Positions 23,425 to 32,312 of a stretch of 42,770 nt of DNA are shown here, in pieces. The DNA lies in assembly GCF_028864145.1 (NCBI RefSeq), contig NZ_JARBHJ010000022.1, positions 1-42,770 of the forward strand. The letters are read 5' to 3'. Both the position numbers and the translations under genes were made by a program. Under the pieces are notes generated by a model, which worked only from the letters and a program-made list of their open reading frames with translations, was not told the DNA's origin and did no database searches. Numbering within the stretch: the stretch's first letter is position 1; every line of letters starts with the position of its first letter. The stretch is from Actinotignum schaalii (GTDB lineage: Bacteria; Actinomycetota; Actinomycetes; Actinomycetales; Actinomycetaceae).

Positions 23425-24108
23425 CTAACGTCCGCGCCGGTTCACAACCACGCGGTGAATAATCCATCCCACCGCGATCACCAGGCAGACCACCGCCACG
23501 ATCTTCGCGAAAATCCCCACGTAATCTTCCACGATGGTCCAATTCGCACCAAGCAGGTAACCGGCGTAAATCAGAATCGTATTCCAGATCGCCGAGCCCA
23601 CCGCCGTCAGCGCGGTAAATTTCAGCATCCCCATATTCGTCACGCCGGCGGGAAGCGAAATAAGGGAGCGGAAAATCGGTACCATGCGCCCGAAGAACAC
23701 GGTCCAACTGCCGTGCTTATCGAACCAGGCCTCGGTTTTATCCACATCGGATTGTTTGGTGAGCGGGAACCACAGCAGAATTTTGCGGGTGCGTTCCCGC
23801 CCGAGCCAGGCGCCCAGCCCGTACAGCAGCCAGGCCCCCGCCAGCGACCCGGCGGTACACCACAGAATCGCGCCGATAAGCGTCATATTCGAGGTGGGGG
23901 AGGAGGCCGTGAACCCGGCCAGCGGCAAAATCACCTCGGAGGGCAGCGGCGGAAAAATATTTTCCAGCGCAATAAGAAGCGCCGCCCCGAACCCGCCGAT
24001 AGCGTCCATCACACTGACCACCCAGCCGGTGATCCCGCCCATCGCGCCCGGGTCACCGCCCGGCGCCGGTGCGGTCGCCAGGACACTCGTCCATGCTGCT
24101 ACGTTCAC
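23425..24108 (-). CDS. DedA-family membrane protein
   Basis: This 227-residue protein has the VTT/DedA (SNARE-associated) domain. It shows ENIFPPLPSEVILPLAGF (the family E-x9-G/P motif with its acidic residue), GRMVPIFRSLISLPAGVTNM (the conserved arginines and re-entrant region) and about five hydrophobic segments. Members support membrane homeostasis, and some act as undecaprenyl-phosphate or phospholipid flippases. GTG 24108 is preceded by GGAGGAG with 6-base spacing. It is apparently a single-gene unit downstream of purB. Confidence 0.9.
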   Translation of the reverse strand: MNVAAWTSVLATAPAPGGDPGAMGGITGWVVSVMDAIGGFGAALLIALENIFPPLPSEVILPLAGFTASSPTSNMTLIGAILWCTAGSLAGAWLLYGLGAWLGRERTRKILLWFPLTKQSDVDKTEAWFDKHGSWTVFFGRMVPIFRSLISLPAGVTNMGMLKFTALTAVGSAIWNTILIYAGYLLGANWTIVEDYVGIFAKIVAVVCLVIAVGWIIHRVVVNRRGR

Positions 24109-24162
24109 GCTTCTCCTCCGGTTGCGAACGCCGCGAAGTGCGGCACATATGCCGTATTTGTT

Positions 24163-24191
24163 ACGACGACGCCGCCGCGCTGCCGCGCGGC
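24163..24191 (+). repeat. Copy 2 of the 26-base dispersed repeat, with stem-loop
   Basis: ACGACGACGC (24163-24172) leads into a perfect 7-bp stem, GCCGCGC-TGCC-GCGCGGC (24174-24191). Bases 24165-24190 are identical to the minus strand of 5754-5779. The element lies between the purB stop (24213) and the dedA start, where the hairpin could also serve as the purB terminator. Confidence 0.7.
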
Positions 24192-24212
24192 CTGCCGGCT
24201 ACCTTAGCAGGC

Positions 24213-25667
24213 TTAGCTGGCTGCGGTCCCGGGCGTGTCCTCCAGGAAATCCACGAGGCGGGCAGCCAGGCCGGTGTACCCGGCCGGAGTGAGAGCAAGA
24301 AGACGTTCCTCTATATCCCCCGGCAAACCCAAGCCCGCTATAAATTCCCGCATATCTGCCGCGGTGACCTTCCGCCCGCGGGTCAGCGCCTTGAGGCGCT
24401 CGTAAGGATCTTCCAAATGCTCAGCACCACCCAGGGCTGCGGCCCGCATGGCCTGCTGGATCGGTTCGCCCAGCACTTCCCAATTCGCGTCCAGTTCTGC
24501 TGCGAGCTTGGCGGGATTGGGATCCACCCCGGCCAGCCCGCGCCGCAAATTATCGAGGGCCAGGTAGGAATGCCCGAGCGCCACCCCGATATTGCGTTTC
24601 GTGGAGGAATCGGTGAGATCGCGCTGCATCCGGGAGGTCACCAGAGTCTGGCTGAGCACCCCGAAAAGCCCGGAGCTGATCTCCAGATTCGCTTCCGCAT
24701 TTTCGAAGCGAATGGGATTGACCTTATGCGGCATTGTCGAGGAGCCGGTCGAGCCCTGCGCCGCCAGGTTCTGATGGAAATAATCCAGGGAAATATAGGT
24801 CCACATATCGGTGGCGAGATTATGGGCGATGCGATTGACGTGCGCGATATCGTCGAAAAGATCGGCGAGCGCATCATAGGATTCAATCTGGGTGGTGAGC
24901 GGATTCCAGGTCAGCCCTAAGGATTCCACAAAATCGCGGGCCAGTCCCGGCCAGTTTGCCTCTGGAATCGCGGTGGCGTGCGCGGAAAAAGTCCCGGTGG
25001 CCCCGGAGAATTTCCCATAATATTCGGCGGTTTCCACCCGGCGCAGGGAACGGTGCAGGCGGTGCGCGAAAACGGCGAGCTCTTTGCCAACGGTGGTGGG
25101 CGAGGCCGGCTGCCCGTGGGTATGGGCCAGCATGGGTAGCTCCGCGTGGGTGCGGGCCAGCTCGCTCAGATCTGAAACCAGGCCCCAGGCGCGGGGCAAC
25201 CAGCAGCGGCGCACCGCGTCACGCACGCCCAGCGCCCAGGCCAGGCTATTAATATCTTCCGAGGTGCAGAAAATATGGACCATCTCGCGCAGGTGACCCA
25301 GCCCGCCTACGTCCATACGCTTCTTGATGAAGTATTCGACAGCTTTGACATCGTGCCGTGTTTCCGCCTCGATGATAGCCAGCTCGTGTGCCGCGGCGTC
25401 GTCGAACTTTTCAGGAAGCGACCGCAAATATACGACGGCGCTGTCGGGCAGCGCCCCCACCCCGGGAATCACCGCGCGTTCGCACAGGAAAATCAACCAT
25501 TCGACTTCCACGTGAATTCGGTAGCGGTTGAGCGCGGCCTCGCACAGGTAGGGCTGCAGCGGGGCGGTGGCGCTGGCGTAGCGGCCATCTAGGGGGGAAA
25601 GCTGCCCGGAAATATTCAGGACGGGGGTGGATGCGGAAGTTGATTCTGGCGCGCGCTGCTCACTCAT
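24213..25667 (-). CDS. purB: Adenylosuccinate lyase
   Basis: PurB cleaves SAICAR to AICAR and adenylosuccinate to AMP, releasing fumarate, in purine synthesis. The 484-residue protein has the fumarase/aspartase-superfamily signature GSSTMPHKVNP, LSPLDGRYAS at the N-terminus, and TSEDINSLAW and AHTHGQPASPTT with the catalytic histidine region, all as in the E. coli type. The frame is open upstream, but ATG 25667 is the natural start. CAGAAT lies exactly 6 bases before it, so the mRNA may be leaderless. Within the gene, the dispersed word at 25432 is followed by a perfect 7-bp inverted repeat. Confidence 0.96.
   Translation of the reverse strand: MSEQRAPESTSASTPVLNISGQLSPLDGRYASATAPLQPYLCEAALNRYRIHVEVEWLIFLCERAVIPGVGALPDSAVVYLRSLPEKFDDAAAHELAIIEAETRHDVKAVEYFIKKRMDVGGLGHLREMVHIFCTSEDINSLAWALGVRDAVRRCWLPRAWGLVSDLSELARTHAELPMLAHTHGQPASPTTVGKELAVFAHRLHRSLRRVETAEYYGKFSGATGTFSAHATAIPEANWPGLARDFVESLGLTWNPLTTQIESYDALADLFDDIAHVNRIAHNLATDMWTYISLDYFHQNLAAQGSTGSSTMPHKVNPIRFENAEANLEISSGLFGVLSQTLVTSRMQRDLTDSSTKRNIGVALGHSYLALDNLRRGLAGVDPNPAKLAAELDANWEVLGEPIQQAMRAAALGGAEHLEDPYERLKALTRGRKVTAADMREFIAGLGLPGDIEERLLALTPAGYTGLAARLVDFLEDTPGTAAS
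25432..25455 (+). repeat. Dispersed word with perfect stem-loop inside purB
   Basis: ACGACGGCGC (25432-25441) overlaps GGCGCTG (25437-25443), which pairs perfectly with CAGCGCC (25449-25455) around TCGGG. It has the same head-plus-palindrome architecture as the intergenic copies, here within coding sequence. Confidence 0.5.
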
Positions 25668-25673
25668 AGCTCT

Positions 25674-25679
25674 ATTCTG
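25674..25679 (-). promoter_or_regulatory. Candidate -10 box (CAGAAT) for purB
   Basis: It ends 6 bases before ATG 25667 on the minus strand, with no ribosome binding site between. The first base departs from TANNNT. Confidence 0.35.
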
Positions 25680-25765
25680 GCAGATCCGCGCCCGGCTGGC
25701 AGAACCGCACGCCATGTACCGCTGCGCCCAGCGCCGGCGAGATACGCACGTCCGGCTAGCCGAGC

Positions 25766-26593
25766 TTAGAGGTAGGGCCGGGCGGCGGCCAGGGTTTCCG
25801 CGCCGTAGGAGCCGCCGAACAGCGCGGCGTGGAGGATAAGAATATGGAGGCTGTGCAGGCCGATGCGGTGCTGCCACCCGGAGGCAAGCGGGGATACCTC
25901 GTTATAGCCGGCGTAGATGTCCTCCACGAAAGGAGCGCGGAAGACCGTGAGGGTGGCCAGGTCGGTTTCCGCGTGCCCGCCGTGGGAAACCGGGTCGATG
26001 AGCACCCCGCCGCGTTCCGTCCACATCACATTGCCGCTCCACAAATCACCGTGGAGTAGAGCGGCCGGGCTACGCAACAGGGCCGGTTGGGGACTATCGA
26101 AAGTGCCGGTCCGTAGGCGTTCACATAACTGTTCCAGGGCACGGGAGCCGCTCGCCTCCAGCGCCCCGTTATCGCGGGCGGGGCGCAGATAGGGTTCGAT
26201 GCGATCCGCGGCGTAGAACTCCCCGAAGCTGCGCGCGGGAGAATTCGCCGGTACCACCGGTAAATCCCAGGAGCCCAGCCGGATCGGGCGGGAGCGGTGA
26301 GCGGTGGAGGGATCCGCCGCGCCGCCGGGAGCCTGCCCGAAAATCCGGTGCCCGGTGGGATCCCAAGCGTGGGTACGGGCCAGGCGCGCCCCGAATTCCC
26401 GGGCGGCCACCGCGGTGGGGCGCACGGAGCGCAAGCGCTCCTCGCGCAAGATACCGCGGTCGTGATCCGCGGCGGTGGATAGCAGCGCCACGACGGGCGC
26501 CCCACCACTCGGCGTGGCCTCGGCCAGCTCCGCCAGCGAAAGCGCCTCACCCCAGATCTCGGCCGGATCGCCGGTTTTCGCAAAGGTCTCCAT
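25766..26593 (-). CDS. Fructosamine kinase-family protein
   Basis: The 275 residues match the fructosamine/ketosamine-3-kinase family. They show an N-terminal TFAKTGDP (the beta-3 lysine), the catalytic loop LLHGDLWSGNVMW, and LIDPVSHGGHAETDLA with the metal-binding Asp. These enzymes phosphorylate sugars on glycated amines so that they fall off, repairing glycated proteins. The N-terminal lobe is short: the glycine-rich strand before the lysine is absent, which I believe is common in actinobacterial members. TAGGAT lies 6 bases before ATG 26593, suggesting a leaderless mRNA. It diverges from the aminotransferase gene. Confidence 0.85.
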   Translation of the reverse strand: METFAKTGDPAEIWGEALSLAELAEATPSGGAPVVALLSTAADHDRGILREERLRSVRPTAVAAREFGARLARTHAWDPTGHRIFGQAPGGAADPSTAHRSRPIRLGSWDLPVVPANSPARSFGEFYAADRIEPYLRPARDNGALEASGSRALEQLCERLRTGTFDSPQPALLRSPAALLHGDLWSGNVMWTERGGVLIDPVSHGGHAETDLATLTVFRAPFVEDIYAGYNEVSPLASGWQHRIGLHSLHILILHAALFGGSYGAETLAAARPYL

Positions 26594-26599
26594 ACCCGC

Positions 26600-26605
26600 A
26601 TCCTA
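26600..26605 (-). promoter_or_regulatory. -10 box (TAGGAT), leaderless start of the fructosamine kinase gene
   Basis: TAGGAT on the minus strand ends exactly 6 bases before ATG 26593. No Shine-Dalgarno sequence is present. Confidence 0.5.
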
Positions 26606-26760
26606 CGGCGCCCCGTGCGGAGTGGCGCACCGTTCCGGATAACGGTGCGCGGGGACGGAGCACGGTGCGGGCGGACACGGTGCGCAGCATGGAGGCACCG
26701 GTGCGCAGGCGGCGCGGAACGGCCCCGGGGTGGCTCGCGGTGATGGTGCACAATAGAAGA

Positions 26761-27867
26761 ATGCAATGGTTCCGCCCCGAATTAGCCGATCTGCCCAGCT
26801 ACGTTGCCGGGAAACGCCCCCGCAATGCCGATAGCGTCAAGCTCTCCAGCAACGAAGTACCTTTCCCACCCACCCCGGCGGTGGCCGCCGCGCTCGCGGC
26901 CGCGGTTGATCAGGGTGGGGAGCTCAATCGCTATCCCGATATGTCCTGCGCGCAGCTCACCGCCGCGCTCGCGGCCCATGAGAACTGGGATCCGTCCGGC
27001 ATCGTGGTGGGCAATGGTTCCACCGCCCTCATCGAAAAATTCCTGCAAGCCGTGGTCACCCCGGGCGGCGAAGTAGTCAGCCCGTGGCGTTCTTTCGAGG
27101 CCTACCCCATCGCCACCATTGCCGCGGGCGGGCGCTTCGTGGGCGTGCCGCTGCGCGCGGATGGCACCCATGACCTGGAAGCCATGGCCGCCGCCATCAC
27201 GGAAAATACCCGCGCTATCCTCCTGTGTTCGCCCAATAATCCCACCGGAACCACCATTCCGCACGCCGAGCTCGCTAGCTTCCTGAGCCGGGTTCCCGCC
27301 CGCATTCCGATACTCCTTGACGAGGCCTATATCCACTTCGCTCCCGCGGTAGGTGAGAGCCAGGCGAGCCGCGCCGTCGTACAAAACGGTAAGGAACTGG
27401 CGCGCCAGTACCCGAATGTGGCGGTGGCCCGCACTTTTTCCAAGGCTTTTGCGCTGGCCGGGCTGCGGCTGGGTTACCTGCTCACCAGCCCCGCGCTGGC
27501 CGAACCGCTGCGCCGTATCGCCACGCCTTTCGGTGTGAATCGCCTCGCTCAGGTGGCCGGCCAAGCTGCCCTCAGCGAAGCGGATATCGTGCTGGAGCGC
27601 GCCGCGCAGCTCGCCGGCGCCCGCGATGAACTGGCCGCCCAGCTCGCGGCGGCCGGCTGGCACACGCCTACCTCCCACGCGAATTTCCTGTGGATGTCCG
27701 CGGCTGAACTGGCTCGCCACGGGGTGAGCGCCGCACGTTTCGAGGATGCGTGCATGGATGCCGGGGTACTGGTGCGGGTGCTCGGCGAAGGGGTGCGCGT
27801 GAGCGTGGCCGAACCGGAAGGTAGCACCCGGGTGCTTGCCGCCGTGGGCGCGCTGGCCCGCAGCTAG
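26761..27867 (+). CDS. Histidinol-phosphate / aromatic amino acid aminotransferase
   Basis: This PLP enzyme of fold type I, family HisC, has 368 residues. Visible are KLSSNEVPFPP near the N-terminus, SPNNPTG, LDEAYIHF, the Schiff-base lysine segment TFSKAFALAGLRLGYL, and RVLGEGVRVSV at the C-terminus. It transfers an amino group between glutamate and imidazole-acetol phosphate or an aromatic 2-oxo acid. No his genes are nearby, so the phenylalanine/aromatic aminotransferase (Pat) role is as likely as histidine synthesis. ATG 26761 gives MQWFRPELADLP, the expected N-terminus. CACAAT precedes it by 6 bases, although AGAAGA could act as a weak ribosome site. Confidence 0.88.
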   Translation: MQWFRPELADLPSYVAGKRPRNADSVKLSSNEVPFPPTPAVAAALAAAVDQGGELNRYPDMSCAQLTAALAAHENWDPSGIVVGNGSTALIEKFLQAVVTPGGEVVSPWRSFEAYPIATIAAGGRFVGVPLRADGTHDLEAMAAAITENTRAILLCSPNNPTGTTIPHAELASFLSRVPARIPILLDEAYIHFAPAVGESQASRAVVQNGKELARQYPNVAVARTFSKAFALAGLRLGYLLTSPALAEPLRRIATPFGVNRLAQVAGQAALSEADIVLERAAQLAGARDELAAQLAAAGWHTPTSHANFLWMSAAELARHGVSAARFEDACMDAGVLVRVLGEGVRVSVAEPEGSTRVLAAVGALARS

Positions 27868-27905
27868 GATCCCGACGCTGCCGCTTCAAGGCACCCGTTA
27901 CGGTC

Positions 27906-27924
27906 AGCTGGCACGGGGCCAGCT
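27906..27924. terminator. Hairpin between convergent genes
   Basis: AGCTGGC (27906-27912) and GCCAGCT (27918-27924) form a perfect 7-bp stem around ACGGG, touching the stop codon of the minus-strand gene. It could terminate both the aminotransferase and the DUF6636 gene. There is no T-run, as is usual for high-GC genomes. Confidence 0.45.
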
Positions 27925-28720
27925 AGAACAATTCTTCGGCGGCCCGCCGCACCGTAAACCCGTGGCCGGTCAGCTCCGACCAGCAGGAAATGCCGGCGTA
28001 TTGGTCGGCGGTGCAGGCGAAGCCGTGCGCGGCTACCACGCTGCCGTAGGGCACCTCTTTGGCGGTGCTCACCTGGGTGGAACACCCGGCGGTGGTGGTG
28101 CCCGTCAGACCCACGGTGTAATTGGCAGGTTCGCCTTCGCAGCCGGGCGGGGACACGTAGTCATAGGTGAAAATCGTGCAATTGACGGCTTTTTCGTCAA
28201 GGGAGCAGCGCACGTTATTCATCGGGGTGGTGAAAGATTCCAGCCGGGTGGCCTCCGGTGGTGCGGGCCGCACCAGTTTCCACCACTGGCGCGAGGCCGC
28301 GAAAGATTGGAAATCCGCCGGTGCGGCAATATCGCCGAGCGCCGTGCTCAAGCTCAGGGTGTATTCGGCCCCGCAGCTGGAGGAGAGGGTGCGCAGGGCC
28401 TCGGTGAGGAGCGGTGCCTCAGCGGTATAGGTGCCGCCCGCGGCCGCCGCGGTCGCGTAATCGGCCAGGGTTGCCGCCGCGTTCTCCGGATTTGGGCAGG
28501 CGCCCGAGCGCAAGTCGTGGACCTGGTTGCGCAGCTGGGTGAGATCAGCGGAGGCGCTGCGCCCGGGTTCGGGGCCCGCGGTGGTGGGTGCCGGTGCGGC
28601 GGCGTCGTCGCTAGAAAAATACGAGACCCCCACGAGGGCGAGCACGCCCGCAAGAACGGCAGCCGCGAAGAGCAAGAAATACAGCGGCCATCGCGCCGGG
28701 CCGTGCGCGCCGTGTTTCAT
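27923..28720 (-). CDS. Membrane-anchored protein with DUF6636-like domain
   Basis: This 265-residue protein starts at ATG 28720 with AGGAG 5 bases upstream. A short basic N-terminus is followed by one membrane helix (WPLYFLLFAAAVLAGVLALVG, about 12-32), then a flexible DDAAAPAPTT linker and an extracytoplasmic region. The C-terminal about 100 residues (NNVRCSLDEKAVNC...YGSVVAAHGFACTADQYAGISCWSELTGHGFTVRR) match the Cys-rich DUF6636 pattern, with Cys pairs and GHGF near the end. Function unknown. The linker coincides with a variant of the dispersed word at 28602. It lies downstream of the Nudix gene. Confidence 0.75.
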   Translation of the reverse strand: MKHGAHGPARWPLYFLLFAAAVLAGVLALVGVSYFSSDDAAAPAPTTAGPEPGRSASADLTQLRNQVHDLRSGACPNPENAAATLADYATAAAAGGTYTAEAPLLTEALRTLSSSCGAEYTLSLSTALGDIAAPADFQSFAASRQWWKLVRPAPPEATRLESFTTPMNNVRCSLDEKAVNCTIFTYDYVSPPGCEGEPANYTVGLTGTTTAGCSTQVSTAKEVPYGSVVAAHGFACTADQYAGISCWSELTGHGFTVRRAAEELF

Positions 28721-28787
28721 GCGTACTCCTTGTGCTGGGGATTGTCCTCCTAGGTTACGGCACCGCGCGCCGTGCGTCATCTTAGGA

Positions 28788-28803
28788 ACGACGGCGCAGC
28801 TAG
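28788..28803 (+). repeat. Dispersed word, intergenic copy
   Basis: ACGACGGCGC followed by AGCTAG lies in the short gap between the Nudix gene (end 28841) and the DUF6636 gene (start 28720). The 14 bases ACGACGGCGCAGCT also occur at 21456 in copA. Confidence 0.6.
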
Positions 28804-28840
28804 GGCGCCTGCCCGCCGCGGCCCCCACCGTAGCTTTCGG

Positions 28841-29356
28841 CTAGTGCCCACCCAGGGCGGCGCGCAGCACGGGCAGAATCTGGATATCGCCGGGCAGCCA
28901 CTCCACGCTATCGAGCTCCGCGGCGGTGAGGACGCGGGCATCGCGGTGCGCCGGGCCCAGCGTGATTTCCCCGAAGGGCCGCGCCAGCCACACCATCATC
29001 CGCAACCCGGCGTTATGTTCCCCGGAACTCAGGTCCCAGGAGCCGTCCGGGCTATCGGGGTTGGCCAGCTGCCGGCCGATATCAATACCGCAGCCCAGCT
29101 CCTCGGAAATCTCCCGGTGCAGGGCCTCGCGCGGGGTTTCGCCGGGTTCCACTTTTCCGCCGGGGAATTCCCACAGGCCGTCCGCCCATTCGGGGTAGGA
29201 GCGCTGGGTGGCCAGCACGCCGCTGGGATTAGTGAGGTCAGCAACGAGGGCCGCGCCCACCACCAGGTGGGGAGCGGGTTCCGTGCTGGAGTCCGGTGCC
29301 GGGGCCGGCTCAGCTACCGGCGCTGGGTGAGATGCGGATTCGGATTCAGATGTCAT
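28841..29356 (-). CDS. Nudix hydrolase (MutT-like)
   Basis: This 171-residue protein starts at ATG 29356 (MTSESESASH), which has AGGAGG 8 bases upstream; ATG 29380 would add 8 residues with no better site. After an acidic/Pro-rich tail of about 30 residues comes the Nudix domain. The Nudix box is GGKVEPGETPREALHREISEELG (GX5EX7REUXEEXGU pattern, written here with the box split at EELG), preceded by DGLWEFP. Members hydrolyse nucleoside diphosphates linked to X, and MutT types remove 8-oxo-dGTP. The substrate cannot be told. The Pro/Ala-rich N-terminus is not typical. Confidence 0.88.
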   Translation of the reverse strand: MTSESESASHPAPVAEPAPAPDSSTEPAPHLVVGAALVADLTNPSGVLATQRSYPEWADGLWEFPGGKVEPGETPREALHREISEELGCGIDIGRQLANPDSPDGSWDLSSGEHNAGLRMMVWLARPFGEITLGPAHRDARVLTAAELDSVEWLPGDIQILPVLRAALGGH

Positions 29357-29542
29357 ATCGGATGCCTCCTCGCCGCCCATATTAATTCTTGAGGCGAGCG
29401 GCGGGGATGTCCGTTCACCTTGTGAGTGAGATCTGCCACCGGATAAACTGGCCGCGCATTGCCTCACCGTACGGGCGCCGTTCACGCACCGTCCCCGCGC
29501 GTATCCGCACCGCTCCCTTTTTGCCGATCACAGGAGATCACC

Positions 29543-32239
29543 ATGACCCACCACTGGAGTTCTAAGGCGTTTTTCGGCTCCGGGGAGTTCCTCGTTCCAT
29601 CAGTTAACCGATCTTTGCTTGCCTGGCCCGCGGAGCAGATAGCGGAGGGTGACCGCTTTGAGCTGTGGGCCTGCCCGGATGGAGCCGGCACGCTCGGGGA
29701 TCGGGAGCGTGGTGATAGGAGCGCAGAACAGCTCGGCATCAAGCGGCTTTGCACCCTCGCGGTGGATCCGGACGGTATCCCGGCCGCGGCTATTTCCACG
29801 CGCGCACACCTGTCCGGCTATGCCGCGCTGCGCCTGAGCGGCGTGCCCTCCCACCAGTTGCGTGAGGCGCTGCGCGGGCAGCTTCTGGTGGCGCGCCGTA
29901 ACGGTGCCGGGGAACTCAGCGCTCTCACCGGGGTGCAGATCGCCGGGATGATTGATGATCTTTACGCGGGTGCCCGCCAGGCATGCCTCGGTGTCACGTG
30001 GAACGGGGATGCGCCCGCGGTGGCACTGTGGGCGCCCACCGCCCGCCAGGTTCGTATTGAGGTGACGGGTGCGGGCAACGGCGCTGGTGTGGGGCCCGCT
30101 GGCCCCACCACGCACGCCATGACCCGCGATGAGCTGGGTATCTGGCACGCCAGCGGTACTCCGGCCTGGAAGAACGCCAGCTATCTTTTCGAGGTCGAGG
30201 TTGTGGAACCCCGGGCGGGCACCGTGGTGACTTACCGGGTGACCGACCCCTACGCGGTGGCCCTCACGGTGGATTCCGAGCGCGCGGTTTTCGTGGATCT
30301 GGACGACCCGGCCTACCAGCCAGAACTCTGGCGCACTGCCCCGCGGCGCACCCTCGCCAACCCGGCTGCCCACACCATTTACGAGTTGCACGTGCGCGAT
30401 TTTTCAATGTCGGATCCCACCGTTCCCGATCACCTGCGCGGGAAATACGGTGCGTTCACGCTGCCGGACTCGGCCGGGATGCGCCACCTGCGCGCCCTGG
30501 CCGAGGCCGGAATGACCACCGTTCACCTCCTCCCCACCTTCGATATCGCCACCATTCCCGAACGCCCCGAGAACCAGAAGACTCCGCGCATCCCGCCGGC
30601 CGGCCCGGATTCCCCGGCCCAGCAGCAGGCCGTGAGCGCGGTGGCGGATTCCGACGCCTATAACTGGGGCTACGATCCGTTCCACTACCTGGCACCGGAA
30701 GGTAGCTACGCGGTGGAGCTCAATGGCGGGGCACGCATCAAAGAATTCCGTGCCATGGTGGGAGGGCTGCATGCGGCTGGCCTCGGCGTCGTACTCGATC
30801 AGGTCTACAACCACACGGCCGCAGCCGGCGGGGATGCCGTCTCCGTTCTCGATAAAGTGGTGCCCGGTTATTATTACCGTCTGGACGCGCGCGGCACTAT
30901 CGCTACGTCCACCTGCTGCCCGAATGTGGCGACCGAAAACCTTATGGCGGAGAAACTCATGGTGGATGCGGTGGTGCTGTGGGCCAAGCACTATCGCGTG
31001 GACGGGTTTCGTTTCGATCTCATGGGCCACCATTCGCGCGCGAATATGGAGGCGGTGCGTGCCGCTCTCGATGCCCTGACGGTGGAGCGGGATGGCGTTG
31101 ACGGTGCGCGTATCTACCTCTACGGGGAGGGCTGGAATTTCGGGGAGGTGGCCGATAACGCGCGTTTCCGCCAGGCCACCCAGCTGGAGATGAACGATAC
31201 CGGTATCGGGGCTTTCAATGATCGCCTGCGGGATGCCGTCAACGGTGGCGGGCCTTTCGATTCCGATAAACGCCACCACCAGGGCTACGGCACCGGCCTG
31301 TTCACCGACCCGAATGGCCACAGCCCGTGCTCCCCGCAGGAGAACCACGAACGCCTCGGGCACGCCACCGACCTGGTCAAACTCTCCCTGGCCGGGGCCC
31401 TGCGCGATTTTAGTTTCCTCACCCACACCGGGGAATGGAAAAGCGGAGCCGAGCTGGATTACGGCGGACGGCCCGCCGGTTTCGCCTCCCAGCCCCAGGA
31501 AGCCGTCAATTACGTGGACGCGCATGATAACGAAACCCTGTGGGATAGTGGTGCCTACAAACTGCCGCTCTCCCTCAGTACCGATGATCGTATCCGGATG
31601 GCGCTGCTCTCCCTGGCCACGGTGGCGCTCGGCCAGGCCCCGGCTTTCTGGCACGCGGGCACCGAGCTGCTCCGCTCGAAGTCCCTGGACCGAGATTCCT
31701 ATAATTCCGGGGACCATTTCAATCGCCTGGATTTCTCCGGGCAGAGCAATAATTTCGGGGTGGGCCTGCCGCCCGCCAGCCGCAACGAGGCATCCTGGCC
31801 GGTCATGAGGCCGCTGCTAGCGCGCCCTGAACTGCGCCCCAACCCGGAACAGATCGCCCGCGCGGCCGCCATCGCCCGCGACCTGCTGCGCTTGCGCCAC
31901 TCCAGCCCGCTCATCACCCTGGGAAGCGCGGAGCTCATCCGCGCGAAAGTCACTTTCCCCAACGGTGGGCCCGGCGCCACCCCCGGCCTCATCATTATGC
32001 GCATCGACGATACCGCCGGCCCGGATAGTGACCCGCAGCTCGACGGCATCATCATCGCCTTCAACGCCTCCCCGCGCCCCATCACGGAAAAAATCGAGGG
32101 CGTCACGGAAACCTACGCGCTGTCGCCCATTCAGCGGCATGGGTACGACGACGCAGTTCGCGGCGCCACGCTTATTGGCGGCACCGTTACTGTGCCAGCG
32201 CGCTCCGTCGCGGTCTTTCTGCTGGCCCAGCGATCCTAG
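29543..32239 (+). CDS. pulA: Pullulanase-type alpha-1,6-glucosidase (GH13)
   Basis: This 898-residue enzyme hydrolyses alpha-1,6 branches in pullulan, starch or limit dextrins. ATG 29543 has AGGAG 6 bases upstream. No signal peptide is seen, so it is cytoplasmic. An N-terminal CBM48-like beta domain (about 130-270, ALWAPTARQVRIEVTG) precedes the GH13 barrel. The barrel has the pullulanase hallmark YNWGYDP, VVLDQVYNHT, the nucleophile motif DGFRFDLMGHH, the acid/base YGEGWNFGE and VDAHDNETLWD. It belongs to the pullulanase-type subfamily rather than GlgX. Partners such as phosphorylase are not in the window; Pgm would handle the Glc-1-P. The dispersed word (32145-32154) lies near the C-terminal end, encoding YDDAV. 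Confidence 0.93.
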   Translation: MTHHWSSKAFFGSGEFLVPSVNRSLLAWPAEQIAEGDRFELWACPDGAGTLGDRERGDRSAEQLGIKRLCTLAVDPDGIPAAAISTRAHLSGYAALRLSGVPSHQLREALRGQLLVARRNGAGELSALTGVQIAGMIDDLYAGARQACLGVTWNGDAPAVALWAPTARQVRIEVTGAGNGAGVGPAGPTTHAMTRDELGIWHASGTPAWKNASYLFEVEVVEPRAGTVVTYRVTDPYAVALTVDSERAVFVDLDDPAYQPELWRTAPRRTLANPAAHTIYELHVRDFSMSDPTVPDHLRGKYGAFTLPDSAGMRHLRALAEAGMTTVHLLPTFDIATIPERPENQKTPRIPPAGPDSPAQQQAVSAVADSDAYNWGYDPFHYLAPEGSYAVELNGGARIKEFRAMVGGLHAAGLGVVLDQVYNHTAAAGGDAVSVLDKVVPGYYYRLDARGTIATSTCCPNVATENLMAEKLMVDAVVLWAKHYRVDGFRFDLMGHHSRANMEAVRAALDALTVERDGVDGARIYLYGEGWNFGEVADNARFRQATQLEMNDTGIGAFNDRLRDAVNGGGPFDSDKRHHQGYGTGLFTDPNGHSPCSPQENHERLGHATDLVKLSLAGALRDFSFLTHTGEWKSGAELDYGGRPAGFASQPQEAVNYVDAHDNETLWDSGAYKLPLSLSTDDRIRMALLSLATVALGQAPAFWHAGTELLRSKSLDRDSYNSGDHFNRLDFSGQSNNFGVGLPPASRNEASWPVMRPLLARPELRPNPEQIARAAAIARDLLRLRHSSPLITLGSAELIRAKVTFPNGGPGATPGLIIMRIDDTAGPDSDPQLDGIIIAFNASPRPITEKIEGVTETYALSPIQRHGYDDAVRGATLIGGTVTVPARSVAVFLLAQRS

Positions 32240-32258
32240 TACGCACGCCGGGCCTCCC

Positions 32259-32289
32259 GCCGGATCCGGCGCACCCGCGGGGGGGGGGG
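32259..32289. terminator. GC palindrome plus G11 run between convergent genes
   Basis: The 12-base perfect palindrome GCCGGATCCGGC (32259-32270) is followed by eleven G (32279-32289), between the pullulanase stop and the AAG gene stop. It is a likely termination region. The pure G run resembles the G12-C18 tract at 8331. Confidence 0.4.
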
Positions 32290-32312
32290 ATCTCTTCAGG
32301 ATGGGTGCTTTC

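Noticed and set aside
24109-24212. A fluoride, purine or other riboswitch in front of dedA, purB or crcB
   Set aside because: No conserved aptamer sequence was recognised. The visible structure is explained by the dispersed repeat and its stem-loop.
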